From: Dactylorhiza incarnata
Lineage: Eukaryota > Streptophyta > Magnoliopsida > Asparagales > Orchidaceae
Reading direction: 5' to 3'
DNA: 64,000 nt
Assembly (NCBI GenBank): GCA_033032865.1
Contig: JAWHQI010000327.1
Location: forward strand, 62,001-126,000
The notes beneath the pieces were generated by a model that had not been told where the DNA came from, searched no databases, and saw only the letters and a list, made by a program, of their open reading frames with translations. Both the position numbers and the translations under genes were made by a program. Below, one piece after another: positions 1 to 10,011 of this stretch (position 1 is its first letter; every line of letters begins with the position of its first letter).

Positions 1-180
1 ACTTAATCTTGATACCATCGGGATTCAACGGGATCACTCCGACTCCTTGTTATTAGTGGTTCAGAAGTGTAATTTGACAACTTAATTTTGATGCCATCGG
101 GATTCAACAGGATCACTCTGACTCCTGATGAATTCCTCCTGGAAGCTCCATCAACAAACATTATCTAAAACAAGGGGTAT
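1..180 (-). pseudogene. Second RNase H-like domain, truncated by window edge
   Basis: The minus strand reads FVDGASRRNSSGV at about 155-117, matching the start of the additional RNase H domain of Tat-type gypsy elements (FVDGAS-N-GSGAG). The next stretch, VILLNPDGIKIK (about 110-79), is followed by a second copy, VIPLNPDGIKIK (32-1). This is a short tandem duplication of roughly 78 bases. Confidence 0.6.
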
Positions 181-214
181 CTATCTTCTATTTGATTAGA
201 GGGTCTTCAGTGAA

Positions 215-760
215 ATTTGCTAAGAAGTTAGCAAGCACGTGGGCCTTGATTTCGTCCATGGGAGGTAAGAAATGTTAAACTTCCCGAGCTTAATCGCCTA
301 CTTTGTTAACCTTCTGGAGTGTTTGGGCTTCTCCAAAATAGTCCTCAAAGGATGGCCAGTTACTACCTGAATTGAACGAGCTTAGAAGTGGGGGCGAAAT
401 CTTCGAGCTGAGATGATTAGGACTAGAGCTAGCTTTTCAAGAAAAGGATATCTGGTTTCTGCGTCTTTGAGTAACCAGCTTACATAATGAAAGAGGAATT
501 GCTTCTTAATTTCTTCCTGATCCAACACCAAAATTATGGCCTAGGGTCCAACTCCAAGATATATTACAGATCTCCCCCCACTCTTGGGTGTTGTAACAGA
601 TGAGTGGAGGTTAATTGTCTCTTTAGCTCGAAAAAAGCTGTCACATTCTCCAGTCCACTCAAATTTGGACGCTCTTTGAAGGGTCTTGAAAAATGGAGCA
701 GACTTGTCTTCTGAGTGCAAGATGAAGTGGCTGAGTCTTGCGACTCTCTCTGTCAACTGT
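215..760 (-). pseudogene. Gypsy RNase H remnant
   Basis: The minus strand translates to FEWTGECDSFF, LLKDAETRYPFLEKLAL and IKLGKFNISYLPWTKSRP, the usual order of the Ty3/gypsy RNase H domain after RT. In-frame stops sit near 380 and 300, the second at the tryptophan of the usual KWAIKLGKF motif (TGG to TAG). Confidence 0.75.
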
Positions 761-884
761 TGTACTTGGGACTTTTGTGGGATGACCTACTCAAAATAAC
801 TTTAACTTTGTCGGGGTTGGGCTCAACACCCTGGGGTGTTAGTAAATGTCTCAAAAACTTTTCTCTACTGGCACCAAAAACACA

Positions 885-1840
885 TTGCGATGGGTTGAGC
901 CGCATCATGTACTTCCTCAGTGTCGAAAATGTTTCTTAGAGATCTCAGACATGTTCCTTCACTTTTCTACTCTTGATGAGAAGGTCATCAACATACACCT
1001 CTACGTTACCACTCTTTTCGCTCTTGAAAACATACTCCATCATGCAATGATATGTGGCCAAGACGTTCTTAAGGCTGAAGGGCATGCCCTTATAACAATA
1101 ACATCCATCGTTCGTGGTGAAGTGAGGGTTATCCAGAGAGTGCATCTGAATCTAGTGATATCCCGAGAAATCGTCCAAAAAGCTCATGAATGGAAAGCCA
1201 ACAATATGACTAGAGAATCTATCAGACGTAAGGGATAACAACATTTAGGGCATTAAGTTTGGTGAGATCTATGCACATTCTCCATTTATCGTTGGATTTT
1301 TTCACCATTACTGATACCCACTCGGGGTCCTGGATTTCCTTATTGAACTTTGCCTTGAGAAGTCTTACAATTTCTTCTCTGATAAGTCCTGCCAAAGTAG
1401 TCTATACTGCCCACTTCTTCTGCTTTACGGGTTTGAATGTTGGGTCAATGCTGAGACGGTGATAGACCACATCAAGGTTCACCCCAGACATGTTGGGCGC
1501 TGTCTTGGAGAATATGTCGAGATTGTCAAACAAACACTTAATCAGTGATTCGTTATCTTCTACTCCAAGTTCAACCTTAATGGAGAGGACTCTAACTTTG
1601 GTGTTCCCCATTGAAACATTTTGGATTATCTACGCATCTTGCAGGTGAGCTCCATCCCTTCCGGCTTTGACTCCTTCGGCAGGATTGGTAATTTCATCAA
1701 ATTTGAGTGTCCGCGAGGGCTTAGTAGTCGTAGCCGAGTTCTCACGAGAGCATTCAGGAGGTTTTCTAGATACATCTCGCCCAACCATTGCAACGCGTTG
1801 TTAGTCGACAACCAGAAATCTGAAGGTCGTGTGTTCATTC
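885..1840 (-). pseudogene. Gypsy reverse transcriptase remnant
   Basis: The minus strand encodes, in broken frames, the segment leading into RT (HRLSIDPTFKPVKQKKWAV near 1430-1400), then the RT core with MPFSLKN and the catalytic YVDDLLIKS at about 995-970. The YVDD box is intact, but the reading frame around it is interrupted. The upstream portion (1838-1626) resembles the protease-RT linker of gypsy pol. It is a pseudogene fragment, not a host gene. Confidence 0.75.
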
Positions 1841-1869
1841 TGTCGGAGCAAAAAGTGCCTTAACCCCAC

Positions 1870-2445
1870 TCGAGATGCTAAAAAAGAAAATCGGGTGTGC
1901 TGTCTTTGGAAGGCTACTTCGGGTTGCGAGAAGTTAGACGAGAAAGAACCAAGAATATGGCGAGATCAAACTTCACACAATGCGAACCTTTAGTGATTTT
2001 ATTGATTAAAAGTTTAGTTACAAAATTAGAGCTCATGAGCAATGTTTTCAGAGTGCTAGTGCTCATCCCCTATTTATACTAGTCAGGGTCCTTCTTGCGG
2101 GCAGTTACATAGAAAAAGGGGCTGCCCTGACGCTCAGACAAAGAAAATAAGTTACGTAAATAGAAGTAGGACTCGCTAGGGATTACGAGCATCAGTGAGT
2201 GAAGCGGAGCATCTGTGAGAACAAAAGGATCACTCATGAGAATGGTGGAATGTCTACGAACCCCCCAGAATGCCTGCGAGAGCTGTATTGTTCCGAAAGC
2301 AGAAGAGAGCTTTAGAGTGTTGCATGAGTAACTCTTCGGAGCCTTGCTTTGACCCGTTGTGAAGAAGACGTCGCGAGGTTCCCCAGGGTGCTTGCAAGTA
2401 CTATCTTGGATTTCTGAAAGAGGGGTCGTGGAACTCTCGATAGAC
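1870..2445 (-). repeat. LTR-like segment of the gypsy remnant
   Basis: On the minus strand it begins near 2442 with TGTCTATCGAGAG. It carries a TATA box (TATAAATAG, 2078-2070), followed about 50 bases later by an AATAAA signal, and then leads straight into pol remnants. The layout fits a 5' LTR with promoter and polyadenylation signal. No second LTR is in the window, so both ends are approximate. Confidence 0.5.
2070..2080 (-). promoter_or_regulatory. TATA box in gypsy LTR
   Basis: The minus strand reads CTAGTATAAATAGGGG here. This is a strong plant TATA context inside an LTR-like segment and would drive transcription toward the pol remnant at lower coordinates. Confidence 0.5.
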
Positions 2446-2479
2446 ACCTAATATATCTAGTTTTTATAGAACAAAGTTA

Positions 2480-3177
2480 ATTGTCCTATGCAGACATATT
2501 TTGTAAGCATATGTTCCAAATTCCTTTTTCATATCTTCATTATTTAACTCATAAATTTCATTCATCTATATTTAACACAATCTTAAACATTTCCTTCATT
2601 CTTAATTGATGATACCAAAATGTTTCTCCTTCAATTATTTAACATCCTCTTAGTCTTTAAACTTTCATGGAAAAGATTTGTTAAACCCTAAACCCTAACT
2701 CAAAATTTGAAGTTATCTCATCTTACCATTATGTATTTTCTGTTGAGGTGAATTCATTTCAATTTTTGTTCTAATCCATATTATACCTCATTGTTTTGTT
2801 CATTATGCTCTCCCAAAGTACATTTCTCAAAGTAACATTTCCATCTTTTCTTAGTGTCCTCAACTTAACTAAAATCCTATTATCTTCCCTTTCTTCACTC
2901 TTAAGGCATCTAATGAAATCCTTAGATCTCCTGGATCTTGCTTTAAATATTCTAACCTATTTCATCATTATTACCAAGCCTATTATATGCAAATATAGCT
3001 TTTTTCTCTTTTGCGGGGCATTTAGTTTTCATATAATCCTGTAAGTCTCAATTATATCCAGCCTTTGCCTTTTTTTTTTTAAATTATGTTTATTTTCTTT
3101 TTCCTTAATGATAATTTTGTCTTCTCATTCCACCGAGTCTAGTATATTATTTATTTTTAGACTTTCGTAAAAATTCG
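2480..3177 (-). mobile_element. RTE-type LINE ORF2 remnant (inverted 5' part, left of copia)
   Basis: On the minus strand, going from 3177 down, there is RWNEKTKLSLRKK (the WWNEEV linker after endonuclease), KRWKCYFEK (near 2850, the RW-YF motif before RT) and, near 2660-2560, RRNILVSSIKNEGNV then KYR-MKFMS, which align with the first RT blocks of RTE LINEs (WRRSTLVPIYKNKGD, NYRGIKLMSH). Frames are broken. The copia element at 3178-8124 interrupts this LINE, and its upstream part resumes at 8125-8280. Confidence 0.65.
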
Positions 3178-3304
3178 TGTTGGAAGTAAATCGAGAGTAT
3201 CAATTAAACAAGAGTCACTCCTTTATCTATAGGAGTGACAAAATACAGCACACAAAGATACATGAAAAAAATAAAACCAAAACATAAATTGAAAACTCTT
3301 AACA
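3178..3304 (-). repeat. Copia 1 3' LTR
   Basis: Begins TGTTGGAAGTAAATCG and ends AACTCTTAACA. It is nearly identical to 8000-8124, with a few substitutions and short indels. It is the 3' LTR of a minus-strand element. Confidence 0.93.
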
Positions 3305-3318
3305 CTCCCCCTCAAGTT
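3305..3318 (-). other. Copia 1 polypurine tract
   Basis: The minus strand reads TTGAGGGGGAG just inside the left LTR. This is the standard plus-strand primer position for a minus-strand element. Confidence 0.85.
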
Positions 3319-3880
3319 GGGCTTATGATGTCTGTCAAACCCAACTTGGTCATAATGTTTCCAAATGCTCTATGACTCAACCCCTTAGTAAGAGCATCAG
3401 CCAGCTGTTGATCAGAGGGGACAAATGGAGTGCTCACAACTTCACTCACTATGTTCTCCTTGATGAAATGTCGATCGACTTCAACATGTTTAGTGTTGTC
3501 ATGCTGAACAGGATTGTGCGCGATGCTAATGACCGCCTTGTTATCACAATATAGCCTGATGGGACCCTTGCCTTGAATCCCATGTTCAAACATAAGGGAC
3601 TGAATTCACATTTCTTCACATATTCCATGGGCCATAGCTCTAAATTCAGCTTCGGTATTGGACCTTGTAGCAACCTGTTGTTGTTTACTTCTCCAGGTTA
3701 CCAGATTTCCCCCAACCAGAGTACACTGTCCAGAAGTGGATCTACGGTCATCAACAGACTCTGCCCAGTCAGCATCTGTGAATACTTTAATGGTTAATTC
3801 TTTGTTGGGAGTAAACAATATGTCATGCCCAGGAGAGGTTTTGAGATATCGAAGAATCTGGTGGGCAACATCCAAGTGGT
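3312..3880 (-). pseudogene. Copia 1 RNase H
   Basis: FTDADWAESVDDRRSTSGQC, then NTEAEFRAMAHGICE, then VDRHFIKENI and LADALTKGL, occur in order. The domain is split by one frameshift near 3600 and ends next to the polypurine tract, as in intact copia elements. Confidence 0.9.
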
Positions 3881-3953
3881 GAGATTTGAGAGAATGTATG
3901 TATTGACTGATGACTCCAACAACATAAGAGATATTTGGGCGAGTATGAGATAG

Positions 3954-4740
3954 CTAGATGAGTCTCCCTACAAGCCGTTGAAAACAATTGATATCAGCAA
4001 CAACTTCTCCACCATCCCTCCCCAACCTATGGTTGGCTTCAATAGGGGTGTCTGCAGGTCTACACCCACTCATCCCCGTTGTCTCCAGCAGGTCAAGGAT
4101 GTACTTCCTCTGAGAGATAAAGATATCGTGATTGAATCTTGCAATTTCAATGCCAAGGAAGTACTTGAGATTCCCGAGGTCCTTTACCTCGAATTCACTA
4201 GCCAATCTTGTCTTCAGATTTTGTATATCCCCAGTTATGACAATGTCTCCACATAGACAATCAAAACAGTCAATTTTCCTTGCCTGTGTTTTACAAACAT
4301 GGTATGATCGACATTGCTCTGAGTATACCCAAATGTCATCATGACTCTTTGGAACCTTCCAAACCAAGCCCTCGATGATTGTTTTAGGCTGTATAGAGCC
4401 TTCTTCTGCCTGCATACCTTTCTCTCAGATCCCTCAGAGACAAGACCTGGAGGTAGTGATATATATACTTCCTCTTCCAAATCCCCACGGAGGAAGACAT
4501 TCTTCACGTCTAACTGGCTGAGACTCCACATTTTGCAGGCAGCACAAGTGGAATTCATTTTTGCCACGGGAGAAAAGGTTTCCTGATAGTCAATCCCAGC
4601 TGTCTGGGTGTATCCTCTTGTCACCAACCTAGCTTTGTAACGGTCCACCAGACCTTGGGAGTTTGTTTTACCGAAAAAATCCAACAACGGTCTTGCCTTG
4701 AGGAAGATAAACAAGATCACATGTGCAATTCTTCTCAAGA
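3954..4740 (-). pseudogene. Copia 1 reverse transcriptase
   Basis: KARLVTRGYTQTAGIDYQETF, SQLDVKNVFLRGDLEEEVY and KKALYSLKQSSRAWFGRF are clear copia RT blocks between 4650 and 4330. At the catalytic YVDD box (near 4245) one base is missing: the strand reads VYV and then continues as GDIVITGD in another frame. LGNLKYFLGIEIAR and ISQRKYILDLL follow to about 4060. Confidence 0.9.
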
Positions 4741-5063
4741 GTCATCATCTCTTCCAGTATAGCTTCTTTCCACTTTTGGTGCCCCAGAGCTTCCTGCTAC
4801 GAGGAAGGAATAGATATGGAGGACATAGAAGTGACAAAGGCTCTATGCAAGGAAGGCAAAGTGTCATAAGTCACATAATGAGATAAGCGATGTTGAGTGG
4901 ATGCACGGTTACCTTGGAGACCAGTAGACGGATCAGGCGTTGGCTCTGGTATGGTGTGCGACACCTGATTGTTTGTGCCCCTTCGTCGACGAGTATAAAC
5001 CTGCAAAGGAGGAGTAGGACGAGGGGGCAATGACAGAGGCAGAACAACATGAGGAAGAACATG

Positions 5064-5960
5064 CTAATATGGAGGAGAAATATGTAGAGGAATAGAGGGA
5101 GAGCTCACTTCCATAGTACCAGACTCCCCCTGAAGTGAGCTCTCATAATAAGTCTCCGATTCATGGAAAGTGACATTCATGGAGACAAAAATCTTTCGTG
5201 TCACATGATGAAAACACTTATACCCTTTTTGGGTGGGAGAGTAGCCAATGAAGACACACCGAAGCACACAGTGATCAAGCTTGGAGGTGTGGTGCACGTG
5301 GACAAAACACACACACCCAAAGATACGAGGAGGAATTTCAGTCGGAGTAATATTGAGAGTTTCCAACGGGGTTTTGTGGTGAAGGATACGAGTAGGCATG
5401 CAATTAATCAGGTGCGCAACTATGAGGATAGTGTCCCCCCCCCAGTAATACTTGGGAAGGTGCGTCTTAAGTTAGAGATAACGAGCAACCTCAAGAAGGT
5501 GTCGATTCTTACGCTCAACAACCCCATTCTGAGCAGGAGTGTAAACGCATGAAGTTTGGTGGATGATACCCAAATCACTAAGGTAGCGTTCAAAGTGAGA
5601 GTCAATGTACTCACGACCATTATCACTTCGCAACACTTTAACGGTGACATTGAACTGAGTGACAATCATTTTATGAAACCGATGAAACAGAGGAAAGACC
5701 TCAGATTTGTTTTTCATTAGGTAAACCCAAGTGTAATGAGAAAAACAGTTTATAAAAGTGGCAAACCATTTACAACCATAAATAGAAGCAAGCGGTCAAG
5801 GGCCCCAAACATCAGAATGAATAACCGCAAAAGGAGTAGCACTAGGAGGAGACATATGAGTAAGAGAGGCCCGTTTGTGCTTACTCAGTTCACACACATC
5901 ACAAGTAAATTTGTTAAACACAGAGTTCGACATAGCATGCAACGAAACTTTTATAACAGA
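5064..5960 (-). pseudogene. Copia 1 integrase
   Basis: Order on the minus strand: the end of the HHCC finger (CDVCELSKHKRASL, about 5920), HSDVWGP with the first catalytic Asp, LRSDNGREYIDSHF with the second Asp (5630-5590), then QNGVVERKNRHLLEVAR with the catalytic Glu (5530-5480). The C-terminal IFGCVCFVHVH and CVFIGYSPTQKGYKC follow. Several frameshifts, for instance near 5470 and 5400, interrupt it. Confidence 0.88.
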
Positions 5961-6239
5961 GATAGAGGATGTTCTGGGCGACAGTGCCAGGAATTCAAAT
6001 CAGAAGACGAAGCCACATGAAGAACACACAGAGGAGGAGCCGAACTGGAGGGGTCAAACAGATACGGTTCATCGTACAAGCTACCAGAGCCAATCACCTT
6101 CCCCGTCGTCAGGTCCTGAAAAATACAAGAGGGGAAAAAGTTACAGAGCAGTTCATAGAGTTAGTCAAGTGACTAATAAAAAGAAGGTTTCGAGTGAATT
6201 TAGGAACATGAAGAACAGCGAGAGAGTGAGGGAAGAGCA

Positions 6240-6380
6240 GAGAATGATTCATTTTCCAGCAATGGAGGAAAAAGAACCATCAACAACACTCACTTTGTTC
6301 CGTCCAGACAGAGGAGAATAGGATATAAAACCTGAAGTAGAGCCAGCCATATGATCGGTGGCTCTACTGTTAATGATCCA
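6240..6380 (-). pseudogene. Copia 1 protease with lost active site
   Basis: The aspartic protease signature of copia elements is W-I-I-D-S-G-A-T-D-H. Here the minus strand at 6380 reads WIINSRATDHMAG. The catalytic Asp is Asn (GAC to AAC type change) and the Gly is Arg (GGA to AGA type change). Both are G to A transitions. The protease could not work even if the frame were open. Confidence 0.8.
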
Positions 6381-6449
6381 CTGGGTGGAGTGCGGCTGGT
6401 AGCAGAATAAGCACTTGGGGGGCCCTTATGGGTATATGAGGATGATGAA

Positions 6450-7553
6450 GTAGAGGGCTCAGAAGGTTGGCCATGCATCAGACGTCGGAAGGCAAGAATC
6501 TCGTCCGATGAGAGCAGAAGTAGCAGGAGGAGGAATATCTTCAAAAGCATCCGAGAGATGAGTTGATCTGGATGGTGGAGGACGACCTTAAGAGCGACCA
6601 TAACCACGGACGGCACGAGAGGAAGGCCCCCCCCCCCCTGGGAGGAGGAAAACCGCGAAGCTTGAAACAAGTGTCCCTGGTATGACGGGCCTTCCCGCAA
6701 TAATCACACATCAGATGATCCTTCTCACTAGATCTGGGCCTGTAGTCACGAGAAGGACGCCCACCGGTGCTAAAGTGAGCCGCAAGAGCAGAGCCCTTCG
6801 AGGCAGGGTTGGGATGTAATGTCTGATGAAGATCAAACTCTTGTTGAACAAGGCTGTAAACTTCCGGCAGAGAGGGAAGAGGAGACCACCCAAGAATCTA
6901 GACACTAATATGAACAAAATCTCGATGCAGACCATGGAGAAATTCAAAGATCCAATTGCGTTCTTCTCGAGCCCGAACAAGCACTTCATCTTCAGGAGAG
7001 ATAAGTGTGAGAGCATCGAAGTAATCATACTCTTGGTAGAGCTGAGTAAACTCCAGGTAATAGGAGGAAGGAGAACGATCGTCTTGCCTCAAGAGGAAAA
7101 TCCGCCGACGGAGTTGGAAATCTGAGCGGCATTTCCACGACAGGAATAAGTAACCTCAGCTCGCTTCCAAATATCTACGGCAGTGTCTAGGAACAGGTAA
7201 TTTCGAGCTAGACATTCCTGCATGGAATTAAGCAGTCATGACATCACCAGGGAGTTTTCCGACTCCCATTGAGACCACTTTGTAGAAGTCTGAGCAGGGG
7301 TCTTCGTAGTGCCGGTAATATATCCAAACATACGGCGGCTTTTCAGGGCAAGAGTGATGGGACGAGCCCACGGGAGATAATTGGTGTCATCAAATTTCAT
7401 GGTGGTAATTTGAGGAGATCCATGGTCATGGATAGCGCGATCGGATCCCAATGACGACATCGAGGACTCAACACACACACCGGAGGACATGTTTGGAGAA
7501 TCAACACTCCCTTCCATAGCAGCCCGAGGATAGAAACCACGGGAACGAGGCAA
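6450..7553 (-). pseudogene. Copia 1 gag
   Basis: The frame opens at 7553, about 430 bases inside the primer site. It contains the copia gag N-terminal motif (KFDDTNYLPWARPITLALKS), later YYLEFTQLYQEYDYFDAL, and a CCHC zinc knuckle, CDYCGKARHTRDTC, at 6708-6667. At least two frameshifts split it (near 7100 and 6900), so no full Gag can be made. A run of C at 6627-6640 is a further likely indel site. Confidence 0.85.
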
Positions 7554-7986
7554 CGAGAAGAAATGGGCGCAACCCTAATAGCTTCTCATAGAAAGAGAAT
7601 AACCCAAACGATCCCGACGAAGGAGCCGAGCCAAGAGCACGCAGAGAAGATCAATGGAGGGGTCATCCCCTCAAGAAGAAGAGGCACGGACACCGAGAAG
7701 TAGAATATTACTGTCGCATACTTCCTGCGTCCAAAATTAGACTGACGGGGTGAAGGAAGAGGCTGTTGGGAACGAGCGGAAGGAGCACGGATCTGGGCGA
7801 GCTGAAGCGGAAGGAGTGGCGGCGGGAGGAGTGAAGGGCTCGCTGCTGTGCGACGGAGTTGCTGCTATGCGGAAGCGGAAGGAACGGCGGGCCGCTGTTT
7901 CTGCAACGATCGGGCGAGCGGAGGAAGAGCGGAGACGGCGACGATCAGGCGACGAACGAGCGGGCAAGCATGATTAGGGTTCTCCC

Positions 7987-7999
7987 GGCTCTGATACCA
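7987..7999 (-). other. Copia 1 primer-binding site
   Basis: The minus strand reads TGGTATCAGAGCC immediately inside the right LTR. It is complementary to the 3' end of plant initiator tRNA-Met, the usual copia primer. Confidence 0.9.
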
Positions 8000-8124
8000 T
8001 GTTGGAAGTAAATCGAGAGTATCAATTAAACAAGAGTCACTCATTTATATATAGGAGTGACAAAATACAGCACACAAAGATACATGAAAAAATTAAACCA
8101 AAACATAAATTGAAAACTCTAACA
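8000..8124 (-). repeat. Copia 1 5' LTR
   Basis: Nearly identical to 3178-3304. Read on the minus strand it contains a TATA-like CTATATATAAATGAG near 8055-8040. It lies directly next to the primer-binding site, which makes it the 5' LTR. Confidence 0.93.
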
Positions 8125-8280
8125 ATTCTACAAAAATCTTCTTAATTAAAAGTACCATTTTATCGCATATCAAAATGTGTTCAACTAAAGATATCTATTT
8201 TTCTCCTTTAAGGATTAATAATTTTCATCATTTCATTTTCCAAAACTTAATCATAGTGCAATTTTTTTCCAATATTCTTA
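8125..8280 (-). mobile_element. RTE-type LINE ORF2 remnant (inverted part, right of copia)
   Basis: The minus strand reads IKFWKMK followed by a LKGEK-like stretch, matching the RIKWWKLK region just after the RTE endonuclease. Joined across the copia insertion it continues into RWNEKTK at 3150-3110, in the order expected for one LINE copy. Confidence 0.5.
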
Positions 8281-8566
8281 TTGCTTACAAATGCAGAGAA
8301 GATGCGAGAAGCTCGACTAAGATGGTTTGGACACATACAAAGGAGACCATTAGAGGCACCTATTAGGCATTGTGAGAGTTTAGTCACTAGACATGTTAAA
8401 CGGGGGAGAGGTAGACCAATAAAGACATGGAATGAGACTATACGGAAAGACATGATGTACTTAGGCTTTAGTGAGATTATGACTAAAGATAGGGCACAAT
8501 AGCGACAAAGGATCCATATAGCCAACCCCACTATAGTGGGATAAAGGCTTGAGTGTTGTTGTTTAT
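8281..8566 (+). mobile_element. RTE-type LINE 3' end (sense part)
   Basis: The plus strand encodes KMREARLRWFGHIQRRPLE, VKRGRGRPIKTWNETIRKD and IHIANPTIVG, the conserved C-terminus of plant RTE ORF2 proteins. A 3' terminus with a TTG-type tail follows (GAGTGTTGTTGTTT at about 8550). Its orientation is opposite to the adjoining LINE piece at 8125-8280. Confidence 0.82.
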
Positions 8567-9267
8567 TCTTATAGTTTACATGCTACTATTGCTCTGTTAG
8601 GCGCAAATTCTAGAAAATTTGCGTCATCGCCTATGTAGTGGCCATCGTGAGAAGGCTTTCGTGACGGCGAAACAAAGGTGGCCATTATTTTGCGCTTGAC
8701 ACAGTTGCCACCATTGTTTAACCGCGCCTCCCCAAATGTTGCACTCCCATCACTAGTTAAGAAGTATTTGGGGAAACTCTGACTCGCAGTCACCTTAAAA
8801 TTTGCAAGAAAAGTTCTCCTTCTTTGTAAGTCAAAACAAATATAGCAATTGTGATCTAGTGTCTCCTCTTAGAAGTTTTCATTTATTAAATTGCTTGTTA
8901 TTGCAAGATAGACAATAAGATTTTGTAAAAATTAGTGCAATTAAGGTCAAGTTCTCTTCAAGAGAATGGCCAGATGCGAACTCTATTACTTCAACAAGCT
9001 TGACAAGTAAGTTGTGTCACTGTCGGTAAGTGTGGTCTCTGCTACCGTACTTCAACCGCGGTGCCGAGGAGCCTGCCGAGTACTCCAGTCGAGGATGCTT
9101 AAGAGTTTGCCGAGAACTGAGTATTGTCCTTGAAATCCTTGGAATTGTGTAAATTAGTCCTTAATATATGCCTTAGTACAAATTATTCCTTAATATATGT
9201 AGTGTTGTGGATATCGGAGAACAAGGCTAGCATGTTAACCGATATATAAATTTGAAGGAGGAAACAA
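8567..9267. other. Unassigned spacer
   Basis: No gene recognised. An open frame of 74 codons on the minus strand (8793-8569) has no family I know. A short imperfect direct repeat built on CCTTAATATATG lies at about 9160-9202. GTTAACCGATATATAAA near 9235-9251 resembles the GATATATCGG motifs seen at 14660 and 42880. Confidence 0.4.
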
Positions 9268-9272
9268 TACAC

Positions 9273-9746
9273 TGTTACGGATCCGCATTGGGGAATCACT
9301 TACAAGCGTCGCGAACAACGAACAATGTGCGCTTGATCTATCATTTCTATTTCACATGCTATTTTTATTTCGTTTAGTATGTTTTTAACCTCAATAGTTG
9401 TTAAGCCTTATTGAGGGGGCAAATTGGTCTTTTACTTTGATGGTTGGACTTTATGTGGTGGTATTGGAATGAAATGGGGGAAGGAAGAATTTAATTGAAA
9501 TCTCTCTCTCTCTTAATTTTCTCTCATTCTCTTTATCTATTCTCCCGATAGAAACAGCGCTCCCCCCCTTCCGCCAACCCTAGCCGTTGCCGCATCGCTC
9601 CTCGCGCTCGCCGCCGCCGCCGAAGGAGCTGCTCCGCCTCCTCTTCACCATTGCTCCCAAGGGCTCAAGGAAGGGATCCTCCTCTTCCCTCCTGGACTTC
9701 CCTCTCCAACGACCGTTCACCCGCTCGCAATCACGGGGCCGTAACA
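9273..9746 (+). repeat. Gypsy 1 5' LTR
   Basis: Runs from TGTTACGGATCCGCATTGGG to GGGGCCGTAACA and matches 14121-14615 closely. The main length difference is in the TC microsatellite (short here, longer in the 3' LTR). Confidence 0.95.
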
Positions 9747-9749
9747 ACT

Positions 9750-9762
9750 TGGTATCAGAGCC
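9750..9762 (+). other. Gypsy 1 primer-binding site
   Basis: TGGTATCAGAGCC starts 3 bases after the 5' LTR and is complementary to initiator tRNA-Met. Confidence 0.93.
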
Positions 9763-10011
9763 ACCGGTCCTCCCTCAAGCCGCTACCGTCGCCGCTCCAC
9801 CGCTGCCGCACGCCGAGGACGCCGGCCGCTCTGATCCGACGCCCCAGCCCTCCGATCGACCGCAACCCGCCCCGATCTGACTCCTCCGGGCCGCGCCTTG
9901 TAGTCCGCCGCCTATCCTCCTCGGATCCTCTCTCAACGGGGGTTCGCTCCTCGTTTCCTCCACCAGTTTACTTCCTCTTCCATATTTCCACCGCTCCGGC
10001 CCTCCTCCATT

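Larger units (their letters stand above)
1..2445 (-). mobile_element. Decayed Ty3/gypsy element, dual RNase H (Tat-like)
   Basis: Read on the minus strand, this block runs from an LTR-like segment (about 2445-1870) through the end of a protease-like region, reverse transcriptase, RNase H and a second RNase H-like domain that is cut by the window edge. A second RNase H after the first is known from Tat-clade gypsy elements, so I infer that clade. Gag and most of protease are missing between the LTR and RT, so an internal deletion is likely. Frameshifts and stops occur throughout. The integrase, if present, lies outside the window. Confidence 0.75.
3178..8124 (-). mobile_element. Ty1/copia retrotransposon 1
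   Basis: This is a complete but dead minus-strand copia element of 4947 bp. It has short LTRs (127 and 125 bp), a primer-binding site next to the right LTR and a polypurine tract next to the left LTR. The domain order gag, protease, integrase, RT, RNase H on the minus strand is that of Ty1/copia. The presumed target duplication is imperfect (ATTCG at 3173-3177 versus ATTCT at 8125-8129). It interrupts an RTE LINE. Confidence 0.93.

Noticed and set aside
2796..3044. 82-codon plus-strand frame with a membrane-like profile.
   Set aside because: It is the antisense of an RTE LINE ORF2 remnant read on the minus strand.
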